Source: G039029935 sp039029935 (lineage in GTDB: Bacteria > Chloroflexota > Anaerolineae > Caldilineales > Caldilineaceae). From it: a stretch of DNA of 7,458 nucleotides. Under the pieces are notes generated by a model that did no database searches, was not told the origin of the DNA, and saw nothing but the letters and a program-made list of their open reading frames with translations. The DNA lies in contig JBCCFC010000675.1 in the NCBI GenBank assembly GCA_039029935.1, forward strand, positions 1-7,458, in the 5' to 3' direction. This document shows positions 1 to 6,075 of this stretch, in pieces. Position 1 is the first letter of the stretch, and each line of letters begins with the position of its first letter. A program made the position numbers and the translations under genes.

Positions 1-146
1 ACCTTCTCACACGCAAGCGGACCAAAACGAGAAAATTGGTCAGACTAATTTCTACTGCGTGTAATCTCTATTGCGGGTCGTACACGAGAACACCGGCATT
101 AGAGAATGCCTACTACGCGGGTAATTATTTTTGTGGATTAGCCTTA
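1..146. repeat. Diverged copy of MITE-like element, left end unclear
   Basis: Positions 119-143 closely match the right terminal repeat of the element at 2506-2652: GGGTAAT, an A/T-rich core, then TGTGGATTAGCC, again followed by TTA (144-146). Further left, blocks TGCGGGT (72-78), GGCATTAG (95-102) and TGCCTA (107-112) occur in the same order as related blocks in the other copy, so the homology extends inward. A perfect hairpin GGCATT-AGAG-AATGCC sits at 95-110. The left terminus is not clearly recognisable; it is either degenerate near 10-25 or cut by the window edge. Confidence 0.55.
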
Positions 147-158
147 AGTGATGACATC

Positions 159-187
159 AGTATACCGCCTCGACTGCATCCTGTCTG
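159..187 (-). promoter_or_regulatory. sigma70-like promoter A, pointing off the left edge
   Basis: On the minus strand there is a -35 box CAGACA (182-187), a 17-bp spacer and a -10 box TATACT (159-164). Boxes, spacing and the nine bases upstream of the -35 (TTTGTTCGA) are identical to those of the promoter before the 334-aa gene (1463-1491). The spacer sequences differ, so what is conserved is the functional parts. Transcription would start near 151 and enter the repeat ending at 146, so the gene it serves must lie beyond the window. Confidence 0.6.
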
Positions 188-250
188 TCGAACAAAGTAT
201 GATAATCTTGTCGAACAAAGTATGATTATATTATCATTGTTTGTTCGACA
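186..250. promoter_or_regulatory. Operator-like array A: three TGTCGAAC half-sites
   Basis: TGTCGAACAAAG occurs directly repeated at 186-197 and 209-220 (period 23 bp, with TATGAT following in both). The inverse TTGTTTGTTCGACA lies at 237-250. The inner pair forms a 42-bp inverted repeat (209-250) with 20-bp arms, three mismatches and a 2-bp centre. The outermost half-site overlaps the -35 box of promoter A. The array has no U-tract, so it is not an intrinsic terminator. The layout suggests a binding array for a dimeric transcription factor, but the regulator is unknown. Confidence 0.6.
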
Positions 251-287
251 AAACGATAAATCCTTAACTGCACCATCAGCTACACGC

Positions 288-325
288 AAAAAAGCTGCAT
301 GGACTCATGAATCCATGCAGCTTTT
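288..325 (-). terminator. Intrinsic terminator after the 334-aa gene
   Basis: A perfect 14-bp stem (290-303 with 312-325, core AGCTGCATGGA) encloses an 8-nt loop. Read on the minus strand, the stem ends in a run of six T (288-293). This is a textbook Rho-independent terminator about 80 nt after the stop codon of the gene at 405-1409. On the plus strand only four T follow the stem before a C, so termination should be weaker there. Confidence 0.85.
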
Positions 326-404
326 CAACAATATCAGGATAATTTTAAGGTCTAGTGAGGTCGTCAGTTCAGTGTATCTCACTCTACCAAAGCACAAACA
401 ATGC

Positions 405-1409
405 TTATTGTTTCACCAACGTATTCACTGTCACATGCGGCCAGAAGATCAAGTTGTGTTTTTGTTCTACCGATTGATCCTTGACAAACTTACGATGGAA
501 GAGGATAAAAATACTCTGTGAATATTGTAGTTGGCTAAAGATTTGCCCTGTGTTGGTATTGCGAACCTTTTCGAGCCAGAAATCTGCGACCATACCGACC
601 GTCTTGGCTCGTTCATTCCCAAAAGGAATATTGGTGATGCCTCCGTGATTTCTGAAATCAACATTGACATGTGTGGTATTCAGGACTTCGTGACCATCCT
701 TGATTTGGTCGTTCAAATCATTGCGCAGAACCTCGTTGGGGTTGGCAGCATTGATGGGTTGTCCATGAAAATAAGGGTCGGTATATCCGTCCGGTGTGTT
801 GTCGCCTGTCTTTGCTGGTACAGACGATATGTCCGGAATGGTCGGGGCACCTTGATGCATTTCTGGCGGTTTCCCCAAGAGCATGATGGAATTGCCATGA
901 GGGATTGTGCCGCTGCGCGCAATGTTGAACTCCGGAAGCGGCTGGGCTTCTTTGTTATTGTCAACAATAACCGATAGATTCATGAACATACCTGTCTCGA
1001 CATGCATCAACTCACTCGTGTCACGATTGCTGACACGTTGGTGATACTCAAGCGCAGAGACAAACTGATCAAGCGAACCCCCTCGGTTTGGGGCGGGTGC
1101 GCCTGCGTTGGTAAAGGTCAAGGTTTCGATGTAGGGTGCAACCAAAAGTTGAAAATCGCCCTCATCTGTCGGAACTGACTTGGGTGAGGGTACAGCAATG
1201 ACATTCCAGCCCTTATTGCCTACCCAAGTTCCCTCCAATTCGCTGAAGAATTGATGGGTTAATGCCGCAGGACCGAGTGCCGGTGCTGGTGTTTGTGCCG
1301 ATTCATGGGCAGCCATGGTGTCAAATTGGAGCGATGTTTGTTGAGAGAGATGTCTGATCGAATCTCCGCTAAGACGTTTGAAGGCGGGAACTGCTGTGCC
1401 GGTACTCAT
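405..1409 (-). CDS. Heme-binding-like beta-barrel protein (tentative), 334 aa
   Basis: The start is the ATG at 1409, because AAGGAG lies 7 nt upstream (1417-1422). A longer frame back to 1532 would run through the promoter and operator and is rejected. The product has 334 residues with no signal peptide or membrane segment. An N-terminal polar and Ala/Pro-rich stretch (1-50) is followed by LEGTW (58-62), APAPNRG (104-110), LEYHQRV (120-126), HVETGMFMN (136-144), ARSGTIPHGNS (164-174) and a C-terminal WPHVTVNTL (323-331). From memory, this order matches proteins annotated as heme-binding or peroxidase-like, with a lipocalin/nitrobindin-type barrel. That family assignment is not checked, and the heme ligand cannot be named. 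The conserved C-terminal block argues that the protein is complete. Transcription probably starts at promoter B and ends at the stem-loop at 288-325. The stop codon lies in a weak A/T hairpin (396-413). Confidence 0.7.
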   Translation of the reverse strand: MSTGTAVPAFKRLSGDSIRHLSQQTSLQFDTMAAHESAQTPAPALGPAALTHQFFSELEGTWVGNKGWNVIAVPSPKSVPTDEGDFQLLVAPYIETLTFTNAGAPAPNRGGSLDQFVSALEYHQRVSNRDTSELMHVETGMFMNLSVIVDNNKEAQPLPEFNIARSGTIPHGNSIMLLGKPPEMHQGAPTIPDISSVPAKTGDNTPDGYTDPYFHGQPINAANPNEVLRNDLNDQIKDGHEVLNTTHVNVDFRNHGGITNIPFGNERAKTVGMVADFWLEKVRNTNTGQIFSQLQYSQSIFILFHRKFVKDQSVEQKHNLIFWPHVTVNTLVKQ

Positions 1410-1462
1410 GATAAAACTCCTTGTTGTGTTGATAAGATATTGTATATTGCATAAATGTGGAT

Positions 1463-1491
1463 AGTATACAGCATAACGGAATGGTTGTCTG
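1463..1491 (-). promoter_or_regulatory. sigma70-like promoter B of the 334-aa gene
   Basis: Minus-strand -35 CAGACA (1486-1491), 17-bp spacer, and -10 TATACT (1463-1468). Transcription would start near 1455, giving a leader of about 45 nt before the ATG at 1409. The -35 box overlaps the near arm of the 42-bp inverted repeat by two bases. The same arrangement recurs at 159-187, which supports both calls. Confidence 0.65.
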
Positions 1492-1531
1492 TCGAACAAA
1501 CAAGGATAGCTGTGTCGTTGTTTGTTCGACA
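1490..1531. promoter_or_regulatory. Operator-like 42-bp inverted repeat B
   Basis: TGTCGAACAAACAA (1490-1503) is repeated perfectly inverted at 1518-1531. Counting three more bases, the arms are 17 bp with one mismatch around an 8-nt centre. Total length, 42 bp, equals that of the inner repeat at 209-250, and TTGTTTGTTCGACAAAA (17 bp) is identical in both. It lies between the phosphoesterase stop (1557) and the next start (1409). There is no T-run on either side, and it overlaps a -35 box, so an operator is favoured over a terminator. RNA folding in a read-through transcript is still possible. Confidence 0.6.
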
Positions 1532-1556
1532 AAATATCGTATTGTACTGCATAGAA

Positions 1557-2444
1557 TTAGGTGCGAAGGAACCACCAAGGTCTTGCGGTGGCATCGTTCC
1601 GGTGTAGCGTCCCCATGCCAAAGTTTTCTTCGATTGATCGTAGTGTGCTGTAGTGATTGTGCGCCTCGGTCTGTGTTGTACCTGATTCAAGCATATCACC
1701 AATCAACAGCGTATAAATACCATAGCCAGCGTGATATGGATAGGCTTCGTCAAACGTAATGACCAAGAGTGTTTCGGGTGGGAATTTTGTGAGTGGATCA
1801 TCACCGAGTAAGTTTTGTAAAAATGTAGCAATGTTCTCGATATTGAGATGGCGGTCTGACGCATAGGGTGAAAACCGCTTTGTGTCAGTCGCCAAATTGT
1901 GACCATCATTCACCAGACTGGGGATGTACATGCTGTAATGGGGAAAGGTCCCTGCGGCTAGGTCTTTTTCCAATTCGTCCGCATTGACAATACAGGCCAT
2001 ACGGTCGGCGTTGTTTGTGATCGAGGGGAACGATAAAAATGGTACATGCTTACGCGCATACATGTCATGATCGGGTGGTGGTTTGGGATACGGAGGTTTT
2101 GTTAAATTTGTGACGGGTTTATCCGAGTCTTCTAGCTCCTCCACATACGCTTTCCAGCTATACCCTTGTGCCTCTAGCAAATCAACAATCGTCGTAATTG
2201 GTGGTGGATCAGGTGCAAAATCGCCTATCACTTGTGCCCACTCCACAGAATCGTGATTAATGCCAAATAAATCACCCGCAATGATGGCAATATAGTTCAG
2301 TTTTGAGGGATGCGCAACCCCATAACTATTGCTGAGCAATACCCCTTTTTTGCGTAGCGTATTTAGATAGTCATTCTTAAGTGCCATTTCGCGTGACGCA
2401 TTCTCAAGCATCACGATCATCACATGTTCAAACGCTTTCCCCAT
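1557..2444 (-). CDS. Phosphoesterase family protein (PF04185/AcpA-like), 295 aa
   Basis: This is a metal-dependent phosphoesterase of the acid phosphatase/phospholipase C superfamily, expected to hydrolyse phosphate mono- or diesters. Visible motifs, in order: IVMLEN with the metal-ligand pair E14-N15; HPSKLNY (45-51), where S47 takes the nucleophile position; SWKAYVE (96-102); YARKHVPF (129-136); PSLVNDGHN (175-183); VITFDEA (228-234) with D232-E233; and HYSTLRSIEENFG (264-276). Domain coverage and motif order are complete, so it should be active. The ATG at 2444 has AAGGAG (2451-2456) 6 nt upstream. Oddly, the domain begins at residue 5 with no signal peptide, whereas many relatives are secreted. 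It follows the oxidase by 208 bp, most of it a MITE-like repeat; no convincing promoter of its own is visible, so it may be read through from the oxidase. The substrate is unknown. Confidence 0.9.
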   Translation of the reverse strand: MGKAFEHVMIVMLENASREMALKNDYLNTLRKKGVLLSNSYGVAHPSKLNYIAIIAGDLFGINHDSVEWAQVIGDFAPDPPPITTIVDLLEAQGYSWKAYVEELEDSDKPVTNLTKPPYPKPPPDHDMYARKHVPFLSFPSITNNADRMACIVNADELEKDLAAGTFPHYSMYIPSLVNDGHNLATDTKRFSPYASDRHLNIENIATFLQNLLGDDPLTKFPPETLLVITFDEAYPYHAGYGIYTLLIGDMLESGTTQTEAHNHYSTLRSIEENFGMGTLHRNDATARPWWFLRT

Positions 2445-2471
2445 CGATTTCTCCTTGTTCTGTTAGATGCA

Positions 2472-2493
2472 AGGGGAAACGGTATTTGCCCCT
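2472..2493 (-). other. Weak hairpin in the leader of the phosphoesterase gene
   Basis: AGGGG (2472-2476) pairs with CCCCT (2489-2493), with a few extra A-T pairs possible if one base bulges. It lies about 15 nt upstream of the Shine-Dalgarno sequence. There is no T-run and no known riboswitch shape. It is recorded only as a possible leader structure. Confidence 0.25.
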
Positions 2494-2505
2494 CATTCCT
2501 AATTA

Positions 2506-2652
2506 GGCCGTTCCACAAAATAAATTACCCATTGAAATGTGGAGTTAGCACTCTCCAGTGCGGGTTATGCACCGGGTAGCCAGCATTAGGACCCAAAGGG
2601 TTCCCCTGCCTAACTCCGCGAGCATGTGGGTAATTTATTTTGTGGATTAGCC
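2506..2652. mobile_element. MITE-like non-coding element with terminal inverted repeats
   Basis: The ends are inverted repeats. TCCACAAAATAAATTACCCA (2512-2531) is matched perfectly inverted at 2627-2646, and the outer bases (GGCCGT against GGCTAA) match partly. TTA flanks both sides (2503-2505 and 2653-2655), consistent with a 3-bp target duplication; a 2-bp TA duplication fits the symmetry less well. The ~147-bp interior has no gene, as expected of a miniature element mobilised in trans. The right-hand TTA is the oxidase stop codon read in reverse, so the element sits exactly behind the coding sequence without changing the protein. A diverged copy ends at 143. I cannot name the parent insertion sequence. 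Confidence 0.7.
2541..2617. other. Cloverleaf-like fold inside the MITE-like element
   Basis: GGAGTTAG (2541-2548) and CTAACTCC (2610-2617) form a perfect 8-bp closing stem around three possible arms: GCACT-CTCC-AGTGC (2549-2562), ATGC/GCAT (around 2567-2586) and ACCC-AAA-GGGT (2591-2601). The 77-nt span recalls a tRNA, but no arm has a 7-base anticodon or T loop, so it is not called as one. As the region would be transcribed after the oxidase gene, it could form an RNA structure in its 3' UTR. Confidence 0.4.
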
Positions 2653-5600
2653 TTAGCTGGCTAGTGTTGGTGGTGTTGCCTCAAATCCTGGATACACTTG
2701 GCCTGTGTTGGGGTCTGGATCGATAAAGCTGATTGAATTAATCCATGCCTGCGCCAAATTCTTGCTATCGGTTGGATACAGATCGTCCACCTCTGCATCT
2801 GTAATGCCTGGATAGAGAACCTTTTTCGCTGGCACATAATTGGCACTGTTGGCCGTTGGCACAGTCTCAACTGCCTGCATCATGCCATTGTCCTCATGTT
2901 GCAAGAGATGACAGTGGTTGACATAAACACCCAGATAGTCTGGGAAGCGTGAACGGAAGATGATACGCCCACCATTGCGTGGAATCCAGATTGTATCCTG
3001 CCAGCGTGGTTGATCCAGAATGTTGACAAGATTGCCATTCTCATCCGGCACATCAATACGCATAACCCAAAATGGGTTTTGGTGCATATGGAAAGGATGA
3101 TCGGCAGCGTTGGTTGTAATGGTGGCATTTTCACCAAAAGCATTTCTTGCCTCCGCCCGTGTCATGGGATAACCACGACGGTGGCCCGCATCCCAATAGG
3201 TGGGATTCACGTATCCCTTTTTAGCGTCAGGTACGAAGCTCTTATAGAGAGCCGACACATCTTCCAACATTTCTTTTACTTTACCAGTTGCAACTTTAAT
3301 CGCAGCCTCAAGAGCCGTGATAATCTGAGCAAGTTTATCCGGCGGTGGTATGTTATCAGCAGTAAAGAAAATTGGCTCTGCATTTTTGTCAACCCACAAC
3401 TCAACCGAATTATTAGTCAGCATCCATTCCTCAGCCGTCCACCACAACATCTGTGGATGTACCGCATCGGTTGGGTTAAATTTACGACCATCAATGGACA
3501 TCGTGCGTGTGCCCGGTGGCAAAAGTATGGTTGGTAATGCTGATCCATCTGGCTGTTTCAAATTGTTGATCGTCAACGCTGGAATTTCTCCGCTGCCATC
3601 AGGCAGGGTAATACCATCCGGAAGTTCAACGGTCGGAATTGTGACAGAGTCCGGTGCTTTGTAATAGCGTAGATTCTGTTGGTCTGAATATTCCTCAACA
3701 TACTCATCCGGCACATCGACAACAGGAAAACCAGCCGCCCCCCATCCGGCATAGGTGATCCTGCGTGTTCGACAATTACCGGAAACCACTTTGATTGGTT
3801 TTTGGATGGTTGTTACAACTGTTTTCTCGCCTGTTTCCGGATTAATCTCCACAACCGTCTCGGTTTCATCTCCAACGGTTGAGTTATACTGATCAATCTC
3901 GTGATGCAGTACATACTCCTGCTGTGGTGGCAAACCCTTTGGCACTAATTTCGGGTCCAACACGGTCAGTTCATCATCCGTGACAGGTTTCAGATACTCC
4001 TGCACGGGAGGCAGCTCTAGTTTGCTTAAATCTTTGATCACACCAGCCTTGGCATCATCAGGCTTCCCTTCAACGGTGTCACCACTGACAATCAAATAGG
4101 AGACAATGGTATCGGGGCGTACCGATGAAAAGGTATGTGCATGAAGTGGTGTACCCAGCGCAACAACTGTGTAAATTTGTGCGTCGACACCCTCATCAAG
4201 GGTAGGGGCTTGGATCAACACATCAGCACGATTGGCTGCCGACATATCCAGTTCATTGGGCTGCACATACGCAGCTTTCACGCTATCTGCATCTTTATAG
4301 GCGGCATCAACGGACTCCGGTGTAAACCCACCATTTTTCGGGTTCATGACCAATGGGTCTGGGGTAGCCTCAAAATTGAGGTCCTGAATATAATACTCAT
4401 ACTCACCGGATTCGTTTTCTCGAACCAATGTGATCCCATCCCAAGCCAGTAGCCAGAATGGATGCTTGAGCGGTGTTAGCTCTGTCATCGACTCAATTTG
4501 TTTTTCACTGCCATCAGCGTTAATCAAAAATAGTGCATCTGCTTTGGGATTATCTGGTATCGGCTTATACTCATAACGACCTTTCAAGACCATAAAGCGC
4601 ATATAGCTTTTGCCATCAACACTGCCATTCAAAATACGCCAGCGTTCGATTGCCCCCGGACGCATCTTGATAACTCTGGGTTCAAATCCACCATTTTTTG
4701 TATCAAATATATATTTTTTCTCGTTTGTATTGACTTTCGGCTTGACCGCATCCGGGTCCTGAGTCTTGACTTGAACACGTTGAATAAACATCAACCGTTC
4801 ACGATAGTCATATGGACCAGAACGCCGTGCAGGATCATAGGGCAAGGTATAGACAGGATTCTTTAACTCTGCATCCTCCTTATCGCTTTTGACCAACTGA
4901 TCATAAAGCGCATCCTCGATATCACCTTCCACAATCAGAAAGCCAGCCATGCCCGCAGCAACTTGATTATGCGTTGCGCCATGTGAATGCGGATGATACC
5001 AAAACGTTCCTGCGGGATGTAGCTGTTTGGGATTATCTTGCACATCCCCCAGACGAAATTCATAGGGAGCCTGTCCGACGATCTCATTTTCGCGGAGAAA
5101 ACGACAGCTTGGGTCCAGACTTGCCTCGCGACGCGCCCAGTCGTCTTGGGGCAAGATACGTAAAATCACATTATCGGTGTGTGTACCATCTGGATTGGTT
5201 GCCGGGCGAACATGCAGACCATGCGTATGTAAATTGGTCACATGGTTAGAATGAATACCATTTGTATGTTCACCCAGACACCAATCCTCATGTAAGTCAG
5301 CAGGAATCTGTCCATAATTAGGACCAAATGAGTGTCCTCTGCCCTTATTTAGTGCATAGACAGCCCCTTCTGGTCCTGGTAGTCCTGCAGCGGGATCGAC
5401 ATAAACCCCAATAGGTGTTTGTCCAAGGTCTGGCCCCAACATGTTGCGTAGATGAATAAAGAGCGTTTCGTCGCCCTTCATACGAATCGTTGGTCCAGGT
5501 GTCGTTCCATTGTAGCTAAATAGGAGTGGATTGATATTGGTGAAGCTAGTCCCTGTAACCGCCATCGGTGCTGCATTCTCAACGACATGAAGTGGAAGTG

Positions 5601-5922
5601 GTTGTCCAGGCCAATTGCTTGGTCGCCAGACAGATGGCTCGGCCCATGTCTCGGCGACATTTGCAAGTTTATCCGGTGGTAGATTGAGCGGGTTATTGTT
5701 TTTAGAGGAACCATCTTGATTGTTATTCTGTGCAACTGGTGCAGCGAGTACCTGACCCGCCGTTGTCGAGGGTGACGTTGGTGTAACCGTTGGCATGGCG
5801 GCCAACGCACCCGCCCCGGCACTAGCAGCGGATGCTTTCAGAAAATTGCGGCGATTCATGCCGCGTTTTGTGGTTGTTGATGCGACAACATTGTCTTGTT
5901 CTGGACTTGGTTTGTCAGACAT
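2653..5922 (-). CDS. Large Tat-exported multicopper oxidase, 1089 aa
   Basis: This is a laccase-type oxidase expected to couple one-electron oxidation of a substrate to reduction of O2 to water outside the cytoplasm. A twin-arginine signal (NRRNFLKA at 23-30, then an Ala-rich core to about 43) indicates export as a folded protein, with cleavage perhaps near 60. All copper motifs are intact: HTHG (232-235), YHPHSHG (309-315), HPFHMH (942-947) and HCHLLQHEDNGMM (1003-1015), with T1 ligand C1004 and probable axial M1014. The protein is about twice the usual 500-600 residues. The extra length lies mostly between 335 and 930, including a linker (615-800) and a helical segment (860-895) just before the third motif. 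No CueO-like Met-rich segment is seen, so the substrate is open. The start has AGGAGG (5928-5933) 5 nt upstream. It has its own promoter (6004-6032). Confidence 0.95.
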   Translation of the reverse strand: MSDKPSPEQDNVVASTTTKRGMNRRNFLKASAASAGAGALAAMPTVTPTSPSTTAGQVLAAPVAQNNNQDGSSKNNNPLNLPPDKLANVAETWAEPSVWRPSNWPGQPLPLHVVENAAPMAVTGTSFTNINPLLFSYNGTTPGPTIRMKGDETLFIHLRNMLGPDLGQTPIGVYVDPAAGLPGPEGAVYALNKGRGHSFGPNYGQIPADLHEDWCLGEHTNGIHSNHVTNLHTHGLHVRPATNPDGTHTDNVILRILPQDDWARREASLDPSCRFLRENEIVGQAPYEFRLGDVQDNPKQLHPAGTFWYHPHSHGATHNQVAAGMAGFLIVEGDIEDALYDQLVKSDKEDAELKNPVYTLPYDPARRSGPYDYRERLMFIQRVQVKTQDPDAVKPKVNTNEKKYIFDTKNGGFEPRVIKMRPGAIERWRILNGSVDGKSYMRFMVLKGRYEYKPIPDNPKADALFLINADGSEKQIESMTELTPLKHPFWLLAWDGITLVRENESGEYEYYIQDLNFEATPDPLVMNPKNGGFTPESVDAAYKDADSVKAAYVQPNELDMSAANRADVLIQAPTLDEGVDAQIYTVVALGTPLHAHTFSSVRPDTIVSYLIVSGDTVEGKPDDAKAGVIKDLSKLELPPVQEYLKPVTDDELTVLDPKLVPKGLPPQQEYVLHHEIDQYNSTVGDETETVVEINPETGEKTVVTTIQKPIKVVSGNCRTRRITYAGWGAAGFPVVDVPDEYVEEYSDQQNLRYYKAPDSVTIPTVELPDGITLPDGSGEIPALTINNLKQPDGSALPTILLPPGTRTMSIDGRKFNPTDAVHPQMLWWTAEEWMLTNNSVELWVDKNAEPIFFTADNIPPPDKLAQIITALEAAIKVATGKVKEMLEDVSALYKSFVPDAKKGYVNPTYWDAGHRRGYPMTRAEARNAFGENATITTNAADHPFHMHQNPFWVMRIDVPDENGNLVNILDQPRWQDTIWIPRNGGRIIFRSRFPDYLGVYVNHCHLLQHEDNGMMQAVETVPTANSANYVPAKKVLYPGITDAEVDDLYPTDSKNLAQAWINSISFIDPDPNTGQVYPGFEATPPTLAS

Positions 5923-5944
5923 AATAGCCTCCTGTTTCGTCTTG

Positions 5945-5952
5945 ATACCTGA
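5945..5952. promoter_or_regulatory. Half-site repeat of the oxidase palindrome
   Basis: ATACCTGA here is identical to one arm of the palindrome at 6033-6048. It lies between the predicted transcription start and the Shine-Dalgarno sequence of the oxidase gene, where a bound protein would block transcription. An 8-mer can recur by chance, so this is tentative. Confidence 0.35.
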
Positions 5953-6003
5953 ACCCTACTCTGTGTAAGAAAATATCAATTTGTCTACACATCGCATACG
6001 GAG

Positions 6004-6032
6004 ACTATATAATGGTTGCGCGCGAAATTCAA
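6004..6032 (-). promoter_or_regulatory. sigma70-like promoter of the multicopper oxidase gene
   Basis: Minus-strand -35 TTGAAT (6027-6032), 17-bp spacer and -10 TATAGT (6004-6009). Transcription would start near 5997, giving a leader of about 75 nt. The -35 box matches consensus at 4 of 6 positions and the -10 box at 5 of 6, with ideal spacing. Confidence 0.65.
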
Positions 6033-6048
6033 TCAGGTATATACCTGA
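6033..6048. promoter_or_regulatory. Perfect 16-bp palindrome upstream of the oxidase -35 box
   Basis: TCAGGTATATACCTGA is a perfect palindrome that abuts the oxidase -35 box with no gap. That position suits a dimeric activator contacting RNA polymerase, or a repressor. It lies 28 bp after the end of the upstream phosphotransferase gene. It is not followed by a strong T-run on the minus strand, so a role as terminator is less likely. The regulator is unknown. Confidence 0.55.
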
Positions 6049-6075
6049 CTTTTGCTGACTAAAATTTTTTCGATT

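Larger units (their letters stand above)
1..404. other. Gene-free region with repeat, promoter/operator and terminator
   Basis: I see no credible gene here. A plus-strand open frame from 36 to 521 exists, but it crosses the inverted repeats and the terminator, overlaps the 3' end of the minus-strand gene, and has no ribosome binding site. From left to right the stretch holds a diverged copy of a MITE-like element (to about 146), a minus-strand promoter (159-187), an array of three TGTCGAAC half-sites (186-250), and an intrinsic terminator (288-325) for the gene ending at 405. Everything except the terminator appears to serve a gene beyond the left edge. Confidence 0.75.

Noticed and set aside
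186..250. CRISPR array
   Set aside because: There are only two direct units with a 23-bp period plus an inverted one, no spacers of unique sequence, and no cas genes.
396..413. Hairpin AAACAAT-GCTT-ATTGTTT around the stop codon of the 334-aa gene
   Set aside because: It is A/T-rich and weak, and a much stronger terminator lies downstream at 288-325.
36..521. Plus-strand open frame of 161 codons
   Set aside because: It crosses a repeat, the promoter/operator array and a terminator, overlaps the end of the minus-strand gene, has no ribosome binding site, and resembles no family I know.
1490..1531. Rho-independent terminator of the phosphoesterase gene
   Set aside because: The stem is strong but no T-run follows it in either direction, and it overlaps the next promoter's -35 box.
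1410..1532. N-terminal extension of the 334-aa gene
   Set aside because: It would place promoter B and the 42-bp inverted repeat inside the gene; the ATG at 1409 has a strong Shine-Dalgarno sequence.
2541..2617. tRNA gene
   Set aside because: The length and an acceptor-like stem fit, but the other arms lack 7-base loops, a T-loop consensus and a usable anticodon on either strand.
3767..3777. GTTCGACA inside the oxidase gene as another operator half-site
   Set aside because: It is a single copy within coding sequence with no inverted partner or promoter; chance is the simplest explanation.
3010..5249. Plus-strand open frames at 3010-3537, 4135-4452 and 4974-5249
   Set aside because: All are antisense shadows of the oxidase coding sequence without ribosome binding sites or recognisable motifs.
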